Below, piece by piece: positions 10,499 to 21,247 of a DNA stretch of 64,000 nt; position 1 is the first letter of the stretch, and every line of letters begins with the position of its first letter. Both the position numbers and the translations under genes were made by a program. The notes under the pieces were generated by a model. The model saw nothing but the letters and a program-made list of their open reading frames with translations. It was not told the origin of the DNA and did not search any database. The stretch comes from Selaginella moellendorffii. Its lineage: Eukaryota; Streptophyta; Lycopodiopsida; Selaginellales; Selaginellaceae. The stretch covers positions 1-64,000 of the forward strand of contig NW_003314271.1 in assembly GCF_000143415.4 (NCBI RefSeq), read 5' to 3'.

Positions 10499-13156
10499 AT
10501 GCATGGCGCTCCTCTCGGGAGAAATGGCGCATCATCCACGAAGCTAAAGAGCAAAATTTTGGTCTTTCTCGAAGAACTCAAGGAATGTGGCCGATGTGGG
10601 GATCTAGACAGGGGCAGGAGGATCCATGCCGAGATCGTCCACAGTGGAGACGACTCCAATCTCTACGTAGCAAACGCGCTCATCCACATGTACTCCAAGT
10701 GTGGGAGCTTGCCGGAAGCGCGACGAGCATTCGACAGGATGGATCATCGCAGTGCCGTGTCTTGGAACTCCTTGATCCTGGGCTATGCCAAGAATGGTGG
10801 AAGTGGAATGAATGGGGGAAGTGGTGGAACGAGATCAAGGAACTTGGATGAAGCAAAGAGTGGTGGAAGTGGTGGAGCGAGATCAAAGAACTTGGATGAA
10901 GCGAAGAATGATGGAAGTGGTGGAACGAAATCAAAAAGCTTGGATGAAGTGAAGAATGGTAGAACGAGATCGAAAAACTTGGATGAAGCACGGATGATCT
11001 TCGAGAGAATGCCATGGCACAGTGTGTTCTCCTGGACGGATCTCATCCACGGCTATGCCGAGAACGGACGCGAAGAGAACGCGCTCGGCTTGTTCTCCTC
11101 CATGGCTAGCCGAGGCTGCGAGCCGGATGCTCGGACGTTCCAGGCAGCTTTCAAGGCCTTGGCGGGGCTCGCAGCGAAGGCCAAAGAATCTCACAGGTTT
11201 CTCGAGAGAGCCATCGCCCTCCACACTCAAGCTGCGAGTTCTTCGTCTTGCGAGTGGGACGTTCTTCTCGCAAACTCGGTGATGGATCTGTATGGGAAGT
11301 GTGGCGGCCAGGATCACTCCCGGATGGTTTTCGAGAGGATGCCACAGCACGACGTCGTGTCCTGGAACGCGGTGATGCTCGGCTACTGCGACAACGGCGA
11401 GGAAGAGGTGGCGCTGGAGTTCTTCGAGACGATGAGAGCTCGTGGCTGCGTAGCGGACGCCAGAACTTACGTTGCTGCGATCAAGGCTTGCGTCGCCAGC
11501 CTGGGAAAGCTCGATCGAGAGAAAGCTTTCGAGAGAGGGATGGAGATCCATTGTCGAGCTGGAGCTAGCGGCTGCGACTCCAACGTTTACGTAGCGGCCT
11601 CACTGGTGAATCTCTACGCCAAGTGTGGCAAGATGGTGGACGCTCGGCGAGTGTTTGACAAGATCTTCCAGCCGGACGTGGTCTCGTGGAGCGCGCTCAT
11701 ACTCGGGTATGCCGAAAACGGGCAACCCGAGCTGGCGCTGGAACTCTTCGCGCGGATGCAACAGCGGCAGGGAGCTGGATCTTCCGATGCTCTCGCGTTT
11801 GTTGCCGCGCTTAAGGCCTGTGCTCGTCTCGCAATCTCGGAAGAAGCTCACGGTGATCTCAAGCTCAAATCTATGGCGCTCGAGCAGGGAATGGCCGTCC
11901 ACGCTCAAGCCGCGAGGAATGGCTGCGAGCTCGACGTGTTCGTGGCGTCTACGCTGGTGGACATGTACACCAAGTGTGGCAGCTTGCTCGACGCGAGGAG
12001 AGTTTTCGATCGAGTAGCCGTCCACAACGCGGTGTTCTGGAACTCGTTGATGCTGGGCTACTGCGAGAACGAGCAAGCCGGCGTGGTGCTGCTGCTCTTC
12101 CACTTCATGCAGCTCGAGGGCTGTGCTCTAGACGCTGGATCCTTCGTTCCTCCGCTCAAGGCCTTGGCGAGTCTAGCATCGATCGAGAGGAGCCTGGAGA
12201 TCAAGCCCAACTTGCTCGTCTTGCGGAGGAGCACGGCCTCGCTCCACTCACAAGCGTCCGAGCGTGGCTTCGACTCGAATCCCCGAGTAGCGAGCAGCCT
12301 CGTCGACTGCTACTCCAAATCCGGGAGCTTGATCGAGGCAAGGAGAGTCTTCGATCGGATCGAGCAGCGCGATCCAGTGCTGTGGACTTCGCTCATCGTC
12401 GCCTGTGCCGATGCCGGTGAGTCGCAGCTCGCGCTAGCTTTGTTCTCTCGGATGAAAGTTGACGAGTCCTTTGCTCGTGCAGTGGACGCTGCTGCTCTGT
12501 CCGCGGCGATCAAAGCTTGCGCAAGTGGCCCGGCGGCGCTGCTCGAGACGGGGAAGCGCGTCCATGGCGATGCATGTCGACACGGCCTGGAAGTCGACCC
12601 GGGGGTGGTGGTCTCTCTCGTCGACTTCTACGGGAAGTGTGGCAGCATGGTCGATGCTCGCTGCGCTTTTGATGCAAGCTCGCAGCTGGGACTGGTGGCC
12701 TGGAACGCGCTCTTGGCTGGCTATGGGCGCCGAGGTGATAGCAAACTGGTGCTCGAGATGTTCCACAGGGCCACGGACGAAGGCTTGCGGCCGAATGCGA
12801 GTAGCCTTGTCTCGGTTCTCGCGGCTCTCAGCGGTGGTGGTCTTGTTGATCAAGGCCGGAGGATCTTCCAGGCGATGGAGTGCCGGTATGGTGTTCGTCC
12901 CGGGATGGAGCACTACGCGTGCTTGGTGGATATCTTTAGCCGGGCGGACAAGATGGATGAAGCTGTGGAGCTTGCGAGGAGGATGTCGAGTGGTGATCCC
13001 AGGAACTTCTCCGTTGGCGTGGCATGGACCAGCATTCTAGCGGCTTGTAGAAAGTGGGAGAACTTTGAGGTGGCAAAGGTTGCTTTCGAGGAGCTGAGAG
13101 ATGAAGCTCGTCATCCTGCTGTATACAATCTTATGGCAAATGCTTGCTCCACCTGA
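10499..13156 (+). CDS. PLS-class pentatricopeptide repeat protein
   Basis: Intronless PPR protein of about 885 residues, presumably an organellar RNA-binding factor. PPR motifs run through the whole protein: VANALIHMYSKCGSLPEARR, SWNSLILGYAKNG, MVFERMPQHDVVSWNAVMLG, VAASLVNLYAKCGKMVDARR, STLVDMYTKCGSLLDARRVF, VASSLVDCYSKSGSLIEARR, VSLVDFYGKCGSMVDARCAF. The last part (RYGVRPGMEHYACLVDIFSR, VAWTSILAACRKWENFEVAK) resembles the L2-S2-E1 end of plant PPR-E proteins and stops at NLMANACST, with no DYW domain. The first in-frame ATG is 10499 (MHGAPLGRNG); the open frame extends 12 codons upstream without ATG. Between PPR motifs, at 10,795-10,990, sits an in-frame 16-residue minisatellite rich in Gly, Ser, Asn and Lys, unusual for this family. 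Target RNA cannot be told. Confidence 0.93.
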   Translation: MHGAPLGRNGASSTKLKSKILVFLEELKECGRCGDLDRGRRIHAEIVHSGDDSNLYVANALIHMYSKCGSLPEARRAFDRMDHRSAVSWNSLILGYAKNGGSGMNGGSGGTRSRNLDEAKSGGSGGARSKNLDEAKNDGSGGTKSKSLDEVKNGRTRSKNLDEARMIFERMPWHSVFSWTDLIHGYAENGREENALGLFSSMASRGCEPDARTFQAAFKALAGLAAKAKESHRFLERAIALHTQAASSSSCEWDVLLANSVMDLYGKCGGQDHSRMVFERMPQHDVVSWNAVMLGYCDNGEEEVALEFFETMRARGCVADARTYVAAIKACVASLGKLDREKAFERGMEIHCRAGASGCDSNVYVAASLVNLYAKCGKMVDARRVFDKIFQPDVVSWSALILGYAENGQPELALELFARMQQRQGAGSSDALAFVAALKACARLAISEEAHGDLKLKSMALEQGMAVHAQAARNGCELDVFVASTLVDMYTKCGSLLDARRVFDRVAVHNAVFWNSLMLGYCENEQAGVVLLLFHFMQLEGCALDAGSFVPPLKALASLASIERSLEIKPNLLVLRRSTASLHSQASERGFDSNPRVASSLVDCYSKSGSLIEARRVFDRIEQRDPVLWTSLIVACADAGESQLALALFSRMKVDESFARAVDAAALSAAIKACASGPAALLETGKRVHGDACRHGLEVDPGVVVSLVDFYGKCGSMVDARCAFDASSQLGLVAWNALLAGYGRRGDSKLVLEMFHRATDEGLRPNASSLVSVLAALSGGGLVDQGRRIFQAMECRYGVRPGMEHYACLVDIFSRADKMDEAVELARRMSSGDPRNFSVGVAWTSILAACRKWENFEVAKVAFEELRDEARHPAVYNLMANACST
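10795..10990 (+). repeat. 48-bp in-frame coding minisatellite in PPR gene
   Basis: About four imperfect units of 48 bases (16 codons; consensus NGGSGGTRSKNLDEAK, some units shortened) between two PPR motifs. The unit looks derived from the host PPR, since the last unit runs straight into NLDEARMIFERM, a normal PPR helix. The same unit recurs in the second PPR copy at 21.4-21.8 kb. Confidence 0.92.
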
Positions 13157-13258
13157 AAAAGTGAAATTTTTCCCGAGCGAATAGCTTGTTTATCTATTGA
13201 GAAGAATGGAACGAACGAGCTTACAGTACGTCAATGCGATCGAACTCCTTGACCTTTT

Positions 13259-13800
13259 TTACGCTGCCAGGCTCTTGGAGGCGATCTCAAACACATTCTC
13301 CGACAGGCCATCGGGTTTAGCAATGCGTTCCAGTTGGGCCTCACGATTGAGAAAAGATCTGGGAAACAAACACTGCTTCTCCAACCTTAGCCAGCGATTG
13401 TCTGCCTCGAGAAAGGATACCATTCGCAATGCCACCTGTGAGAGCAAGGTTAAGGTACACAAACAAGTGTTCTTGCAAGTTACCTGAAGATTCATTTTGT
13501 CTAGCTGCAAAGCCACTACAAAGTCTCCTCGACCAAAAATTTCTGCTAGAACACTGTTAACTTTCATGCTAAATCAATCTTTTAGCATGAAAGTTAACAG
13601 TGTTCTAGCAGAAATCAAAGGCACCAAGGACAGCTGTAGCTCCTGAGAAACCTTTGCTAAAAAGACAGAACCTTGTTCGGGTTCTTCATATCGAATGACG
13701 GATGATCTAGCAATTGCCTCATGTTCTTAACATTTCCAGGGATATCAGACATTGATTATGGATCTCCTGGCATTGTTTTGTGATCGAATGTTTAGTGAAA
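13259..13800 (-). pseudogene. Relic of aminopeptidase N 3' end
   Basis: Degraded copy of the last exons of the M1 aminopeptidase found at 23 kb. The terminal exon still reads [20 protein letters not shown] followed by SKSLAA and a stop at 13259. Further pieces match the QLDKMNPQV exon and the [14 protein letters not shown] exon, with indels between them. It lies downstream of the intact PPR gene just as the intact aminopeptidase lies downstream of the PPR pseudogene, so PPR-plus-aminopeptidase appears to be the ancestral arrangement that was copied. Confidence 0.85.
13539..13615. repeat. Perfect 35-bp inverted repeat, 7-nt loop
   Basis: The left arm (13539-13573) and right arm (13581-13615) are exact reverse complements with a 7-base spacer. 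The right arm corresponds to aminopeptidase exon sequence in its normal orientation (compare about 23,385-23,415), so the left arm is an inverted copy of it. Confidence 0.95.
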
Positions 13801-13829
13801 TAGAGAAACAAAGACGAAGCTGATAACAC

Positions 13830-13985
13830 CACAGTACCCTCGAACGAGTTGAACTGCGTCCCAGGAGGAAGCATGCCTGAAAGTTTAGAATGTAAGAACG
13901 CATGAAATAACTGAAACGAAGACCTTGATGCTGAGCTTTAGCTTGAGCAATTTGACCCCTTCATTCATCCTTGGAGGAATCTTAA
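13830..13985 (-). pseudogene. SMU1 gene fragment
   Basis: About 150 bases closely match the SMU1 exon/intron region at roughly 9,530-9,760, including the exon start [11 protein letters not shown], the preceding intron and part of the next exon. Too short and broken to function; a copied genomic (unspliced) fragment. Confidence 0.85.
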
Positions 13986-15304
13986 TATGTGGAAAGAGAA
14001 CAATTATCTCTACCAGGATGTTCTTGCTTTTGGCAGATACGATTTTAAAAGTTGGCAGAAAAAATGAAATTAACCGCAGGCAAAGTTTCAGATGCGAATG
14101 CTCTACCAATCTCGGAGGAGGATTGGCTCTTAGGACGTGCAGGATGCAAATGGGACGCGTGGGAGTAGAGATTGGGACCAGTCTAGGAGGCCCTAGGACA
14201 GGCTAGGTATGGCGAGCATCTGCAGGCACTTTGGGAAGCTTGGAATCACAAACACTTTAAGGGGCAAATTTTGGTCGACTCAAAGGGACAATGTTGCAAA
14301 AGCATGGTAAGAGAGAGACACTCAATGCATGGCAACACTGGATGGCAAAAGAATCAAATCCAGCCACCATAATGGAGGCAAGGTGAAGACATATAGCACT
14401 AGATGCTCTACAGAGGAAATGACTGCAGCAGCCCCTCCTGGAAGGCAAAGAGCACCGTTAGGCACGAGGTACAACAATGAGAAAGGGAACTTTTTGTGTA
14501 ACAGTCCCTAAGGGATAGCAAGTAATTTACATAGACGTTGCATGAACTCAGCAATAGCACACCTGGAAGCTTCTTGGATTTAGGGCCCGAATCCAATATG
14601 TTTCATCATGAAAATGTTGTCCCATTAGTTACCCATTATTCACCACTAACTTGTAAATAACCAAAAAAAATAGTTTGAAAAACAGTTTATAAAAGTTTGA
14701 ATATAGAAAGAAAGAATTTATTACACCTTATTTTTCAATTGGTTAAAAGTTGAAAAGGCCTATAATTAAAAGTGTATTTTCTTTTCCAATCAATTAAAGG
14801 TTTTAGAATTCTTATGGTTAAGCATCTTAGATCAGTTTCAGATGCGCATGGTCTACCAATCTCCAGACCTTCTCCGGAATCAAGGCAGCTGCCAGGGCAC
14901 GGATTTTAGGTCGCTGACTGCCAGAACCATCGCATCTTTGGGTCGATGGACTCTTGTGAAGACTGAACGTTTCGAAGTAACACTTCGCTCAAATGTGGCA
15001 ATGGTTACAGCTCGGCGGCTCTTAGACTACACTGATACAGGGTATGCTGAATGAAGCTGGCAGGATGTAAACGGGATTCCAGGTGTTACATCCCCGACCT
15101 TCTTTTGGCTTGCTCGAGTTTGGCAGCGGCTAGTGACACTCAAGCGCTTGGACAAAACCAGGATGAGGAATTCGCTCAGCAGTGGATTTGGGCTGGTGTT
15201 GTGTTGGAACATGAAAAATGTAACAGTGCTCAAGCATTTGTGTTCATGGCATATTGCTTGGTTTTGGTGGCTTTTTCATCTTCTGTTCTTCATAAGCAAC
15301 ACAG
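13986..15304. other. Intergenic debris
   Basis: No gene recognised. A short word (TCAGATGCG.ATG.TCTACCAATCTC) occurs twice, near 14,090 and 14,838. An AT-rich stretch at 14,600-14,830 resembles part of the AT-rich block at 18.5-19.6 kb. Confidence 0.5.
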
Positions 15305-16750
15305 TTACACCACCTGTGTTGCCTCCAGGAACATCTTAAGATCATGGAACCGCGGGTTGTCGACCAGAGTCGTCAGCACCTCGACGATCACGTCCTCGTT
15401 GAACCTGAACACACGAATGAACAAGGACATGAACACGGCAGGAGGAGAGACATGAGCTTACGAATCAGCCTGAGAAGCAGATGCTTCATCCGTCTTGAGT
15501 GACAACTCGTTGCCAACCTGAAATTCAAGCTGTCAATAGACACGTACGCATTGAGAAGATCACGAATCTTGGGACAATCAACGAGCTCTTCCGCAAAGCG
15601 AGGTCCGAGGAGGATCTTGAGAGGCGACAAGTCCCCGTGGATGACACCCCTGGCATGCATCGTGGCAAGAGCCTCATGGGCAGGAACAAGTGCTGCTTGC
15701 ACGTCTGTAGCTACCGAGAGGTGTACCTTCATCGCTGGTCATCACGTAGACAAACATTGTCCCACACAAGAAACCCCACGAGACGAGGCGTGGTATCTGC
15801 ACGGCCTGCAGTTTGTGGAGCGTCTTGTACGCGTCCACCTCGGTGACGACCTTCCGGAGGTTGGTCGTCTCGGGGTCTGGAAACCAGAGAGTAGTCAAGT
15901 CCCGCACCTTGAGAACCACTTCCTTCTCCCTGTATTTGGCGGAGATGACGAATCAGTGTCTCTCGGCCACTTGCAAGAGACATCCTCCAAGTCTCCAAAG
16001 CTGAGATTCTCCATGCCCTGAACGATTGAATGATATGACCTGTGCTGTTTGGCTATGGACTTGAAGCTTTCGACCACACGGGAAGCCCTGGGAGTGAACG
16101 TGAACTTGGAAAAGCTTTGTGAGGAGCAGGAGCGGAAAGTTAAAGTTGTCCTCTACTCATATTGGCATACCGGATAATAAATCCACATTCCACCAGAGCA
16201 CCAAACGAAGTACCGGTGACCAGCATGTACGTGAAAAGCCTTGTGAAACACTTGGATGAGTGCAAGAAAAAGGAAAACACACACAACCAAGCCAGACCTT
16301 ACACATTCCTCTAGAGAGAAGTCGACAATCCCAACGATAAGAGGCCGATCGCCTGTTGCGTCCTTAACAAATATGTCAGGACGGCGATTGTGTTGGTTTT
16401 AAAGCAATAATTAATCTCCCCAGACTGGCGGAAACCTTGGAGAGCAGCTGATAAAGGTTTTCAAAGACTATGTTGGACTTCCATTGACTATCATTGACAT
16501 TGACCTGTTGAGCTCAATTGTGGACCCTCCCCTCAAGATCGTCATCCGCGCAACGGGGTTGCCTTCGGGCTCGTCGATCAGGCACAAGTAGTGCTGGACA
16601 CTCTGGGCGATGCCAAACTGGAAACACTCCCGTCCCCGGTTGATATCTCCGGTTTGAGAGGAAAGTCTCGTCCCTCATTCTCTGGAACAGCAACAATGCG
16701 TGATCAGATCGAGCGTAGACGTTTATGCGGGAAGGCTGAAATGTTTCCAA
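15305..16750 (-). pseudogene. Nuclease-like/pseudokinase gene, degraded copy
   Basis: Second copy of the gene at 19.6-21.2 kb. Recognisable parts in minus order: an N-terminal region (FQFGIAQSVQHYLCLIDEPE, in a frame shifted against its neighbours), the nuclease-like strand PDIFVKDATGDRPLIVGIVD, the pre-kinase region (ENLSFGDLEDVSCKWPRDTD), VDAYKTLHKLQAVQIPRLVS followed by WGFLCGTMFVYVMTSDEG, and MHARGVIHGDLSPLKILLG. The C-terminal tail ends FLEATQVV with a stop at 15305. Loss of an acceptor site and frame changes in the N-terminal half suggest a pseudogene. The kinase C-lobe is shorter than in the 20-kb copy. Confidence 0.6.
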
Positions 16751-16951
16751 CAGCTTAGCTCGGAGTATCCTTCAATCGAGAGTGTTAGAACCTGAATTTC
16801 TTATGAATGTTAGCCAAATAGGAAGCTGGCTACAACGAGCCAACAAGGCACGGGTTCTTTGTATGTTGTTCACAATGTCTTCTGTTTTTAATGCTTCTGA
16901 TCTTAATGAACTAAAGGTACCATCTTCATAAAACCAGCTTTCGTATTGCAG

Positions 16952-17100
16952 GAAGCAGCCGAGCTGGTCTGCCAGGAAATGCTTTGACACTGTATGCTGA
17001 GGAAGACGTTCCTTTGCTGCAGAAAGCTTCTGGCTGTGATGTGCCCGAGTGGATGCTTTCCGTGCCCAGGATTCGCAAAAGGAACCAGAAGCGTATCAGG
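16952..17100 (+). pseudogene. Single exon of ROK1/DDX52-type DEAD-box helicase
   Basis: One exon bounded by AG and GT reads SSRAGLPGNALTLYAEEDVP, LLQKASGCDVPEWML, then a basic run IRKRNQKRI. This corresponds to helicase motif VI (usually HRIGRSGRAGR) and the C-terminal GC.VPEW segment typical of ROK1/DDX52 rRNA-processing helicases. Motif VI here reads GSSRAG. No other helicase exons are visible nearby, so it is a stranded fragment. Confidence 0.7.
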
Positions 17101-18239
17101 GTACCTAGAAAGTTTTCGCTTCTGCACCTTCCAGAGAACATTGACAAGTCAACTGGTTGTGAGTACCACTGACAATCTAGGTAAGTTTTCAGGAAATTAA
17201 AAAAGCTTACTCTGCAAAAACAAATTTTTCATCGGGGCTTTTACCTTTGAAAACGGAGCTAGTGTCACGCTCTTTGTTCTCCAGACGCTTCATTGGTGTA
17301 AGCAGAAAAAGCTCGAGCACAGACAAATCTATATGAGCAACTATTAGATGAAATAGCTACCGGCAAGTGAGCGAAGTGTCGGTGGATGTTTTGGTGTTGT
17401 AGACTTAGTGTTTTTCAAGTTCATACATAGAAGTTGAGAGGCTATGAAATGTAATGAATAGCGTACTCACACTCAACCGATTTGTCAAGCGTGCAACAAT
17501 TCAGTGTTGCTTCTTGGGCCCCGGGCTGTACCCATTCTAGGTACATTGGTTTCTTTTGGTTTTAACGTTAGCAATCAAATGTAGGTGCTCGAGCACGCTT
17601 CGAAAGAAATTCAGGAGACTTTCGCAGATCGAATTTCGATCGTAAGGAAGATCTTTTGTTTGTTATCTCAGATATGATCGAAGTCTCTCGTTTTCACAAA
17701 TAACATTTTAAGTGATGTTGATCACGGGAGATTGCAAAACAATTATGCGTGGAACACGAGCTCGAGTTTTCCAAAGCTGTGAGTTGTTTGGAATGATTTT
17801 CGTTTTTTCACGCTCTTTCTCCCTGCAGGCACCCTTTGAGGACAACTTACGCTCTCTGACTGTCATTCTGGAGTACGTGCCTCTTTAAAGTGAACAAGGT
17901 TCCATTGTTATGTGCTCAAGAGCCGTTTGCTCTAGCTCACCAGGTTTGTTTGTTGAAACTACTCTGACCATGACCGATCGTGAAACCAAAGCCTTCTGTG
18001 CAACTTGCTGGATCTCTTGCAATTGCAGAGCTCCCTCTTTCTGAGCAGCTGTAATTGGCATTAGCTGCAGACTGGTATATATCTTGTTTTGCAAACAAAC
18101 TCTTTTTTAATTATTGTAGAAAAACGAGTGAGATCTCATTTTTCACAGTGCAAGATCTTTTTCTTCCTCCTTCCACCAGGCAACCTTTATTCATCAACTC
18201 CTAGTGCATGTTACCTCCAGTCGAAAACCTGGCTTAGCA
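17101..18239. other. Non-coding or unrecognised stretch
   Basis: No credible coding region. Short open frames on both strands have no recognised motif. Confidence 0.5.
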
Positions 18240-18500
18240 TGCCCACCCTTTCAACGCAAAATATATTCGTAGGTGAAATGAGAGGAATCCCCCGTTGTTT
18301 GTTAGGCCTGGCTACATATGGAGACCACGAAAGAGTTCGTGAATAAGCTGGCAGAACTGGATCTTAGTCCAAGAAATATTATTGACTCCCTGAGAACACA
18401 GTTTACTGGAGAGGAAAAAATTCACATAGTGCTTGGAAACATGACGCTTGGAAATCATAAAGTTGGCAATGGTGTAGCAGGGATGTATATACCCAAGTGA
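18240..18500 (+). mobile_element. Possible MULE/FAR1-type transposase fragment
   Basis: A frame at 18318-18500 reads FVNKLAELDLSPRNIIDSLR followed by GEEKIHIVLGNM. This loosely resembles the 'LTPR-I...L....' segment upstream of MULE/FAR1 transposase cores. Too short to be sure. Confidence 0.25.
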
Positions 18501-19620
18501 GGTTTATAATAAAGCATTTCAAAGAGATATTCACCACTCATGGGAGGTTTACTTTTACCCAAACAAACTTATAATAACCATTAATATCAATGTTGCCAAC
18601 TCAAATAAGTTTATGATGTGCTTCTTTTACGAGTTCAAACATAAGCTCGTGCAAATGGTCTCAAATTCATTTAACGAAAGCAAAAACTTATACAATATGG
18701 TACAAAATAGTATGTGCTGAAAGGGACACATGTAAAGTTATAGCCACCAAACGTATATTGCATATGCAAAGATGAAATCAAAATGAGTGAAACTAGTTAC
18801 ACAATCTAATTGGATAATATTTGCCAAAACTAATTCTTTGTAATTTTACCCCATAATTGTAACCTTTAGATAATAGCAACAAAGTTGGGATTTGAATTTT
18901 AGAATTTTAAGACATTGAACAAAGTGATGAAATTAAATTCCCAAATATATAACCAATGAGTAAAAGAACATAACCAAATTTCCAAACATATAATCAAGAA
19001 GTGAAAAAAAGAAAACATCAAGTGTAAACGATTTATAAAAGTATAAATATTAAAAAAAACATTAAATGTTTAATCAATTAAAGGTGTTAGGAATTCTTGG
19101 GTTTGAACAATATTAGAACTGGTGACCTTTTGAAAGTCTAAATTCAAAAATTTATATAAAGTAACATTGAAACAATCTTATAATTTCCAACATCTCCAAC
19201 ATTAAAGTTAATACATAAAATAAAATCAAATGAAATTAGATGCAAAACAAAAACAAAGAGAGTCATATTATGTTTTCAATATTTAAAAAGAGGTGTTCTC
19301 TCCAATCTAGAGTTCATTTTCCATTTCAACCTCATTATAAATAATATTTTTTATTCAATCTAAAGGGAATAGTTTAAGAGATAGTTCAAATAAGGTTTAA
19401 TAAAAGTTTAAAGGTTTTGTAGTTAATAGGTTTATCTTAAAATCCAAGATTAATATTTGATATTTCAACTTTTATTCACAAAAATGTGAATTATAAGGAG
19501 AATTTTATATAACCAAATATAGTACTTTTAAAGAATAAACTAAAAAACTTATAACTCAATACCCCTATATTTCTTCACCTTCATTTTATTTCAAATGCTT
19601 TTTTTATAGCTTCACTCAAT
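18501..19620. repeat. AT-rich repeat-derived block
   Basis: About 1.1 kb with very low GC and no coding frame, bounded by normal-composition sequence. Short similarity near 19,080 to 14,780. Probably decayed transposon DNA, but no terminal repeats were identified. Confidence 0.5.
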
Positions 19621-19635
19621 TACACTCCACCTAAA

Positions 19636-21247
19636 CTACTCAGTTGCCTCCTTTCTGCCAGGAACCTCCTGAGCTTCTTCAAGGAGCTTGGGGTTGTCAA
19701 CCAGAGTCGTCAATGCATCGACCACCACATACTCTTTGAATTAGCGAGATAACCTGAAAACACGGATCAAAACGGATGAACACAGCAGGAAGAGAGACGT
19801 GCGCTTACATTTCAGATGCTTCAGACGCTTCGTCCGTCTTGGGTGATGACTCGTCATCTCCTTGCAGGTTAGCACCCAACCTGAAAACCAAGCACACATG
19901 TAACGATTGATTGCATCAGGAAGACACACGTATGTGTTGAGAAGATCACAAATCTTGGGGAGCTTATGGAAGACAATCGATGAGCTCTTCCGCAAGCAAG
20001 GAGGAAGCGATCCACTGCCCCTCCTCGAAACATTGCTGAAGCTTGGCCATCTCCCTCCCTGCAGCAACATGGATCTCCTTGGGGCCGACGTAAGAGGCAG
20101 AGGAGTAGCCGATGATCGTCACCCAGGAAGACTGGCTGCTGCGGCTTCCTCTTCTGACGAGGATCTTGAGAGGCTTCAAGTCCCCGTGGATGAGACCCCT
20201 GGCGTGAATCTTGGCAAGAGCCTCATAGGCAGGAGCAACGGCTGCTTCTATGTCTCGGCGGTGAACGTCAATAGCTACTCAGAGGCCAACCTTCGTCGCT
20301 GGTCATCACGTAGGCAAACATTGTTCCACACAAGAAGCCCCACGAGACGAGGCGTGGTATCTGAACTCCCTGCAGTTTGTGGAGCGTCTTGTACGCGTCC
20401 ACCTCGGTGATGACCTTCCGGAGGTTCGTCTCCACGTCCAGAAGCCAGGGAGTAGTCAAGTCCCTCACCTTGAGAACCACGGGCTGCTGCTTGTACTTCG
20501 CGGAGACGACGGATGACTTAGCGTCTCTCGGCCACTTGCAAGAGACATCCTCCAAGTCTCCAAAGCTGAGATTCTCCATGCCATGAATGATCGCCCCTGC
20601 ATGAGATGGCCTGTGTTGTGTGGCTATGGACTTGACGCTGTCCACCACATGGGAATCCCTGGGTGCGAGCTTGGCTAGGCTTAGCGAGTTATCTCCGATC
20701 GACTGCTGGGGTTCGTCTCTTGCCAGCTGAAGAACACACCCGAGAGCCCACCACGATGAAACTGGAGCGGAAAGTAGCGTGTCTCTTCTACTTATCTTGG
20801 CATACCGGATGGATTCACCATCCACCAGAACACCAAAGGAAGCACCGGTGAGCAGCATGTATGTGAAAAGCCTCCTGTAACACTTGGATGAGTGCAAAGA
20901 ACAAGGAAAACCAAGCCAGACCTTACAACGTCTTGTATACTTGATCACAGTCGACAATCCCAACGAGAAGAGGCCGATCGGTTGCGCCCCTGACAAAGAG
21001 GTCCGGCTGGCCGATTGTGTTGGTTCTAAAGCGGTAAGTACCAGGCTGGAGGAAGTTTTGGGCAGCAAACCGGAGAAATACCAGCGATTTCCAGCTGCTC
21101 CCCAAAATGTGGATTGGACTTGAGCCACTCTGCATGAGCGTGCTTGAATTCCACCCAGGGGCGCACACCATTGACGTTACACACCCAGCGCCGGGACTCA
21201 CGAACCAGCTGCAACGCGACGCTCCAAGCTTTTCCCTCCTCCGCCAT
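19636..21247 (-). CDS. Nuclease-like domain plus pseudokinase (Crinkler-like architecture?)
   Basis: Minus-strand multi-exon gene starting MAEEGKAWSVALQLVRESRR. After an N-terminal region comes a restriction-nuclease-like pattern: NTIGQPDLFVRGATDRPLLV, GIVDCDQVYKTL, (57-base intron) RLFTYMLLTGASFGVLVDGE. Then a kinase-like domain: VVLKVRDL, EVDAYKTLHKLQGVQIPRLV, WGFLCGTMFAYVMTSDE, (about 45-base intron) HARGLIHGDLKPLKIL, WVTIIGYSSAS. The HGD element is kept, but the DFG position reads GYS and the Asn of HGDxxxxN is Lys, so catalysis is doubtful. The C-terminal exon ends EVPGRKEATE and stops at 19636. REase-plus-kinase fusions occur in Crinkler-RHS-type proteins; the link is inferred. The join between the N-terminal exon and the nuclease-like part is not resolved and may hide a frameshift. 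The start lies 65 bases from the divergent PPR copy. Confidence 0.5.

Noticed and set aside
14257-14600. Short frames near 14.3-14.6 kb as genes
   Set aside because: No motif, no splice structure, and located among gene debris.
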